Positions 62,373 through 64,000 of a stretch of DNA of 64,000 nucleotides are shown piece after piece (the first letter of the stretch is position 1; the number at the start of each line of letters is the position of its first letter). The stretch is taken from positions 1,776,001 through 1,840,000 of the forward strand of contig NZ_JABBPK010000001.1 of the NCBI RefSeq assembly GCF_012933555.1, written 5' to 3'. The position numbers and the translations under genes were made by a program. A model generated the notes under the pieces. It did not search any database, was not told the origin of the DNA, and was given only the letters and a program-made list of their open reading frames with translations. Origin of the DNA: Niallia alba (lineage in GTDB: Bacteria > Bacillota > Bacilli > Bacillales > Cytobacillaceae).

Positions 62373-63281
62373 ATGAACAAACGTAAAAAGCATGTTATGG
62401 ATAAAGCGCATGAATTATTTATTGAAAATGGATTTCAGCACACATCGATTCAAGATATACTAGCTGCAAGTAATATTTCAAAGGGGACTTTTTATAATTA
62501 CTTTTCCAGTAAAAATGAATTGTTAATTTCTATTTTCAAAAACATTTATACAGAATTGGAATGGCAAAGGAAACAATTGCTTATAGGGCAGGATAAAGCT
62601 GATAGTGTTCTATTTATAAAACAAATAGAAATGCTAATTAAGACAAATAACCAATATAAGATAATTTCTTTATTTGAAGAAATTCTTTTTACAAATGATG
62701 AAGAATTGAAAGGCTATATAAAAAACAGAAGAGTGCATGAGTTAAACTGGGTGTACAATCGGTTAATGGATGTTTGTGGACCAACAAGCAGAAACTATTT
62801 AGTAGATTGCTCCATCCTGTTAATGGGAATGATTCATTCTACTATTTATATGCATAGCTTAGTTTATCAGGAGAACGCCAATATTCATCAAATTGTTCAG
62901 TATTGTGTAAATCGAATTTTAGAGATGGTAAAACAATTATCTCATTCTAAGGATGTTCTTTTAAAGCCAGAGACGCTTTACAATTTGATTAATGTACAAT
63001 CATTAAAAGATCATGATTCTGGAAAAAAGGAAATTCTTTGTTTGCTTTATAAATTGAAAGCAGATTTAAAAAGAGCTGAAGAATTTTTTCAAACTCAAGA
63101 AAAAATGGATCAATTGTTAGAGTTTATTGAAGAAGAAATAGAGATGAGATATCCTAGGTATTTTATTTTAGAAAGTACATTGAAATCCTTATCGCTGGAA
63201 GTGAAAGATACGCCATTTACCGAAACAGTGGTTACACTTGCGGCAAGAATTGAGAAAGTATTCTCCAAACAGAATCGTTAA
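62373..63281 (+). CDS. TetR/AcrR-family regulator, long form
   Basis: A 302-residue regulator. The N-terminal helix-turn-helix reads HELFIENGFQHTSIQDILAA then SNISKGTFYNYFSSKNELL. The C-terminal ligand domain is unusually long (TetR proteins are mostly near 200 residues), with an extra helical segment after about 200. AAGGTGG precedes the start. An imperfect palindrome aaaacaatgtttta (62263-62276) in the divergent spacer is a candidate operator. Expected to repress the adjacent DHA2 pump until a substrate binds. Confidence 0.9.
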   Translation: MNKRKKHVMDKAHELFIENGFQHTSIQDILAASNISKGTFYNYFSSKNELLISIFKNIYTELEWQRKQLLIGQDKADSVLFIKQIEMLIKTNNQYKIISLFEEILFTNDEELKGYIKNRRVHELNWVYNRLMDVCGPTSRNYLVDCSILLMGMIHSTIYMHSLVYQENANIHQIVQYCVNRILEMVKQLSHSKDVLLKPETLYNLINVQSLKDHDSGKKEILCLLYKLKADLKRAEEFFQTQEKMDQLLEFIEEEIEMRYPRYFILESTLKSLSLEVKDTPFTETVVTLAARIEKVFSKQNR

Positions 63282-63294
63282 TACCTACGGATAA

Positions 63295-63332
63295 GGGAAA
63301 AGTCAAAGTGTTAACTGACTTTTCCCGTTTTG
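63295..63332 (+). terminator. Terminator after the TetR gene
   Basis: gggaaaagtca / tgacttttccc stem with a 10-nt loop, then gttttggttt. Confidence 0.8.
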
Positions 63333-63374
63333 GTTTGCAAGCTTAACGCAGTTAAGGAATAAACAATGCTCCTA

Positions 63375-64000
63375 TTACGAACAACTTGGTTTATTTTTAC
63401 CTAATTTATGTCGCATAAAAAATGTGGCAGCTGCAATGATCAAAACAAATGCTAAACTAACAAAAAAGCCGATTCGTACTGCTTTTTCTATAATAGTACC
63501 TGCTACTGCGATGGCGATGAGCAATATACCAAAGGACGCCTTTAATTTATCCCACAAATTTCCTTGAAGTACTTTAAAGGAAGAAAGGAGGATGAAAGTC
63601 CAGTTATATAATAGAAGAATTCCGGCTGCTGTTGTAATATATTCGAATATTTTCCCAGGCAATAATAGTGCTGCAATGACAGAGGCAAAGAGTCCAACTC
63701 CTCCGAGAATAAAGGAAGGAAGAGGTAACTGATTGAATTTTTTTAGCTTTTTTGTAAATATTTTGGGGGCATCTCCACCTTTTGCCATTGTCACTAAAAG
63801 GCTAGTTACTCCAAACAGAGCTGCTGTCATTGTGGAAAATCCAGCGATTATGATAGCGCCATTAAAAACATGGGGGAAAAAGTTTAAATGATAGTCCGAT
63901 AACGCAGTTACGAACGGACTTTCTTTTTCCGAAAATTGATCTAGCGGAGCTAAAATTGTCGCTAATCCTAATGAAAGTACATAAATAATTACAAGAATAA
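63375..64000 (-). CDS. APC-family amino acid permease, C-terminal part
   Basis: The gene runs off the right edge; 208 C-terminal residues are visible. The first visible ones are a TM segment, then APLDQFSEKESPFVTALSDY and a TM with AGFSTMTAALFGVTSLLVTMAKGGDAPKI. This is the APC TM8 landmark (x-S-x-x-N/T-x-x-L/F-x-x-S-R position) where SR is replaced by SL. Four more TM segments follow. The open frame continues upstream without a stop, so the ATG at 63830 is internal. Probably an amino acid importer; substrate unknown. Confidence 0.85.
   Translation of the reverse strand, partial: ILVIIYVLSLGLATILAPLDQFSEKESPFVTALSDYHLNFFPHVFNGAIIIAGFSTMTAALFGVTSLLVTMAKGGDAPKIFTKKLKKFNQLPLPSFILGGVGLFASVIAALLLPGKIFEYITTAAGILLLYNWTFILLSSFKVLQGNLWDKLKASFGILLIAIAVAGTIIEKAVRIGFFVSLAFVLIIAAATFFMRHKLGKNKPSCS

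Overview
This looks like chromosomal DNA from a low-GC, spore-forming member of the Bacillaceae (Bacillus/Niallia-like). The evidence is an AT-rich base composition, AGGAGG-type ribosome binding sites with many TTG and GTG starts, sigma-B, Zur and CcpA-type sites matching Bacillus consensus, and Bacillus-type genes (ispA, bdhA, a dpaA/spoVFA homologue, DUF3231, DUF3888, DUF4025 and an IS4Bsu1-type IS). I see no rRNA, tRNA or CRISPR array.

Layout. 1-6.4 kb: end of a SET-domain gene, truA, an NAD-salvage pair (pncB plus a nadD-type adenylyltransferase), serA behind a ZTP riboswitch, and an unusual PRPP synthetase paralogue on the minus strand. 6.6-13.3 kb: an amino acid permease, a three-gene ABC-2 exporter, a DUF4025 protein, a polysaccharide deacetylase cut short by a repeat element, and a DUF3231 protein. 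13.4-24.4 kb: a two-component system and an FtsX-type ABC transporter, apparently partners but separated by 5.9 kb of AT-rich accessory DNA. That stretch holds secreted proteins, a 522-codon gene split by an IS4-family element with a clean 9-bp target duplication, and gene remnants. 24.9-32.5 kb: an aldehyde dehydrogenase, an ECF sigma/anti-sigma pair with its own ECF-type promoter, and a LacI-regulated alpha-glucosidase followed by galM. 33-35 kb: an L-rhamnose mutarotase and a GH88 unsaturated glucuronyl hydrolase.

35-43.8 kb: a sigma-B promoter with a candidate small RNA or leader and an RsbW-like ATPase, then GNAT/asparaginase/CPBP, intracellular protease ispA, a 20-bp-phased repeat array and a SWIM/SNF2 helicase. 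43.8-48 kb (minus): an Arc-type protein, an SPFH protein, a stand-alone DpaA homologue and a chemoreceptor. 48.2-53.3 kb: an AraC regulator divergent from a sugar-type cluster (ThuA, two Gfo/Idh/MocA dehydrogenases, a TIM-barrel isomerase) with a CcpA-type site at the promoter. 53.4-55.1 kb: a zinc-starvation operon with two Zur boxes, a zinc-free L33 and ZnuA with a His-rich repeat. 55.2-64 kb: GDSL hydrolase, MFS, an FtsW/RodA remnant, VanZ, LysR/bdhA, and a TetR/DHA2 efflux pair, ending inside an amino acid permease.

The intergenic space carries several dispersed repeat families: a MITE-like GC-rich element of about 200 bp (5 copies), a 'gaggctgggacataa' hairpin element (3 copies), and a structured 110-145 nt element (3 copies, two of them flanking the zinc operon). 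The best candidates for new biology are these structured elements, the PRPP synthetase with a rewritten ribose-5-phosphate loop, the split TCS/ABC island with its phased operator, and the sigma-B leader/small RNA.
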